Part shown: in pieces, positions 12,149 through 12,951 of the stretch | How positions within the stretch are numbered: the first letter of the stretch is position 1 | How the letters are laid out: every line of letters starts with the position of its first letter | Assembly: GCA_045586785.1 (NCBI GenBank) | Contig: JAZNBA010000005.1 | Location: 1-12,951, forward strand | Source of the DNA: UMGS1002 sp045586785 | GTDB lineage: Bacteria; Bacillota; Clostridia; Oscillospirales; CAG-272 | Direction of reading: 5' to 3' | Length of the DNA: 12,951 bases | The notes under the pieces: model-generated | Database searches by the model: none | Seen by the model: only the letters and a program-made list of their open reading frames with translations | What the model was told of the DNA's origin: nothing | Program-made: the position numbers and the translations under genes

Positions 12149-12951
12149 ATGAAAATCGCATTTTTTGACGCAAAGCCCTACGACAAGCCCTCGTTTGACG
12201 CATTCGGCGAGGAAAACGGCATTCAATATAAATACTTTGAGACCAAGCTGACCGAGGACACGGTGGAGTTGGCGCACGGATGCGACGGTGTGTGCGTATT
12301 CGTCAACGACACGGTCAACGCCGCAGTCATTGACCGCCTCTGCGAGATGGGCGTGGGCATCGTTGCCCTGCGCTGTGCGGGCTTTAACAACGTGGATATG
12401 AAGCACGCCTTTGGCAAGGTGCACGTGCTCCGCGTGCCGGCCTACTCCCCTTACGCGGTGGCCGAGCACACCATGGCTCTGCTTCTGACATCCATCCGCC
12501 GCATTCACAAGGCCTATATCCGCACCCGCGATTTCAATTTCAGCCTGACCAATATGACCGGCTTTGACCTGCACGGCAAGACGGTGGGCGTGATCGGCAC
12601 GGGCAAGACCGGCCGTGTGTTCATCAATATCTGCCGCGGCTTTGGCATGAAGGTGCTGGCTTATGACAAGTTCCCCGCCCCCGACTTGGCGGACGGCGAA
12701 AACATCCGCTACGTGGAGCTCGACGAGCTTTTTGCAAAAAGCGACGTGATCTCCCTGCACTGCCCGCTGACCGAGGACACCTTCCACATCATCGATTCTC
12801 TCTCCCTTGCCAAGTGTAAGCGCGGCGTGGTCATTCTCAACACCTCGCGCGGCGCTTTAGTGGACGCCGAGGCGCTGCTGGCCGGCATCAAATCCCGCAA
12901 GGTGGGTGCGGCTTGTCTGGACGTTTACGAGGAGGAATCCGATCTGTTCTT
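12149..12951 (+). CDS. ldhA: D-lactate dehydrogenase, LdhA-like (3' end outside window)
   Basis: This NAD-dependent enzyme reduces pyruvate to D-lactate and re-oxidises NADH in fermentation. 267 codons are visible from ATG 12149 (GAGAGG at 12138-12143) to the window edge, against about 330 aa for E. coli LdhA, so roughly 60 residues are missing. It follows LdhA closely: LRCAGFNNVD and RVPAYSPYAVAEHTMALL in the catalytic domain, RRIHKAY.RTRDFNFSL, the NAD-binding VIGTGKTG with acidic AYD after the next strand, SLHCPLTEDT, the substrate-binding Arg in NTSRGALVD, and the DVYEEESDLFF stretch at the very end containing the catalytic Glu region. The catalytic His lies beyond the edge. It is transcribed divergently from a Crp/Fnr regulator and shares with it an 83-nt control region. 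Codon use is GC-rich. Confidence 0.93.
   Translation, partial: MKIAFFDAKPYDKPSFDAFGEENGIQYKYFETKLTEDTVELAHGCDGVCVFVNDTVNAAVIDRLCEMGVGIVALRCAGFNNVDMKHAFGKVHVLRVPAYSPYAVAEHTMALLLTSIRRIHKAYIRTRDFNFSLTNMTGFDLHGKTVGVIGTGKTGRVFINICRGFGMKVLAYDKFPAPDLADGENIRYVELDELFAKSDVISLHCPLTEDTFHIIDSLSLAKCKRGVVILNTSRGALVDAEALLAGIKSRKVGAACLDVYEEESDLF

Noticed and set aside
12134..12787. Long minus-strand frame (217 codons) opposite ldhA
   Set aside because: It is a shadow of the GC-rich ldhA gene, whose plus-strand product matches LdhA motif by motif.

Overview
The window looks like a chromosomal segment of a low-to-mid G+C, probably gut-dwelling Clostridia bacterium (Oscillospiraceae/Ruminococcaceae-like). The evidence is strong AAAGGAG ribosome sites 6-9 nt before starts, TTGACA/TATAAT promoters often with TGN-extended -10 boxes, one TTG start, a KtrAB-type K+ uptake pair, a Crp/Fnr regulator beside a fermentative D-lactate dehydrogenase, and several kinds of hairpin-rich intergenic repeat typical of that group. 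The lineage is inferred from style, not from a marker gene.

Layout. (1) 1-2460 is an AT-rich accessory stretch: the 3' end of an unknown gene, a GC-rich and strongly structured non-coding block (441-745), then a single-gene TIR-Nudix fusion (909-2303) with its own promoter. Related ~23-bp sequences flank that gene. It is the best candidate here for a previously undescribed system, probably NAD/nucleotide-based anti-phage immunity. (2) 2498-4674 is a K+ uptake operon (KtrB/TrkH then KtrA/TrkA) with a full-consensus promoter, an 11-bp duplication creating a second -10 box, and a leader hairpin. (3) 4709-4834 is a nested array of small hairpins separated by TGATAT-like linkers, followed by a promoter and a small HD-domain (p)ppGpp hydrolase-like gene. 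(4) 5508-8565 is a run of envelope genes: a single-span or lipoprotein-like unknown, a membrane-anchored DUF4375 protein, a lipoprotein with a zinc-metalloprotease motif, and a DUF4234 membrane protein. The first three share a similar upstream sequence. A convergent zinc-ribbon gene (8613-9023, minus) follows. (5) 9126-11045 is a two-gene sugar operon: a Gfo/Idh/MocA oxidoreductase and a BadF/GlcNAc-kinase-family kinase. (6) 11106-11408 is a MITE-like element with ~38-bp terminal inverted repeats, whose right end supplies the stop codon of the minus-strand crp/fnr gene. (7) 11406-12951 is the divergent pair crp/fnr (TTG start) and ldhA (cut by the window end). A perfect palindrome between them is placed for autoregulation of the regulator and class-II activation of ldhA.

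How they fit. The envelope, K+, alarmone, sugar and lactate genes look like ordinary housekeeping or adaptation genes in small transcription units, each closed by a hairpin terminator. The TIR-Nudix gene stands apart in composition and boundaries and looks like an acquired cassette. No tRNA, rRNA, CRISPR array, transposase or phage gene was recognised.
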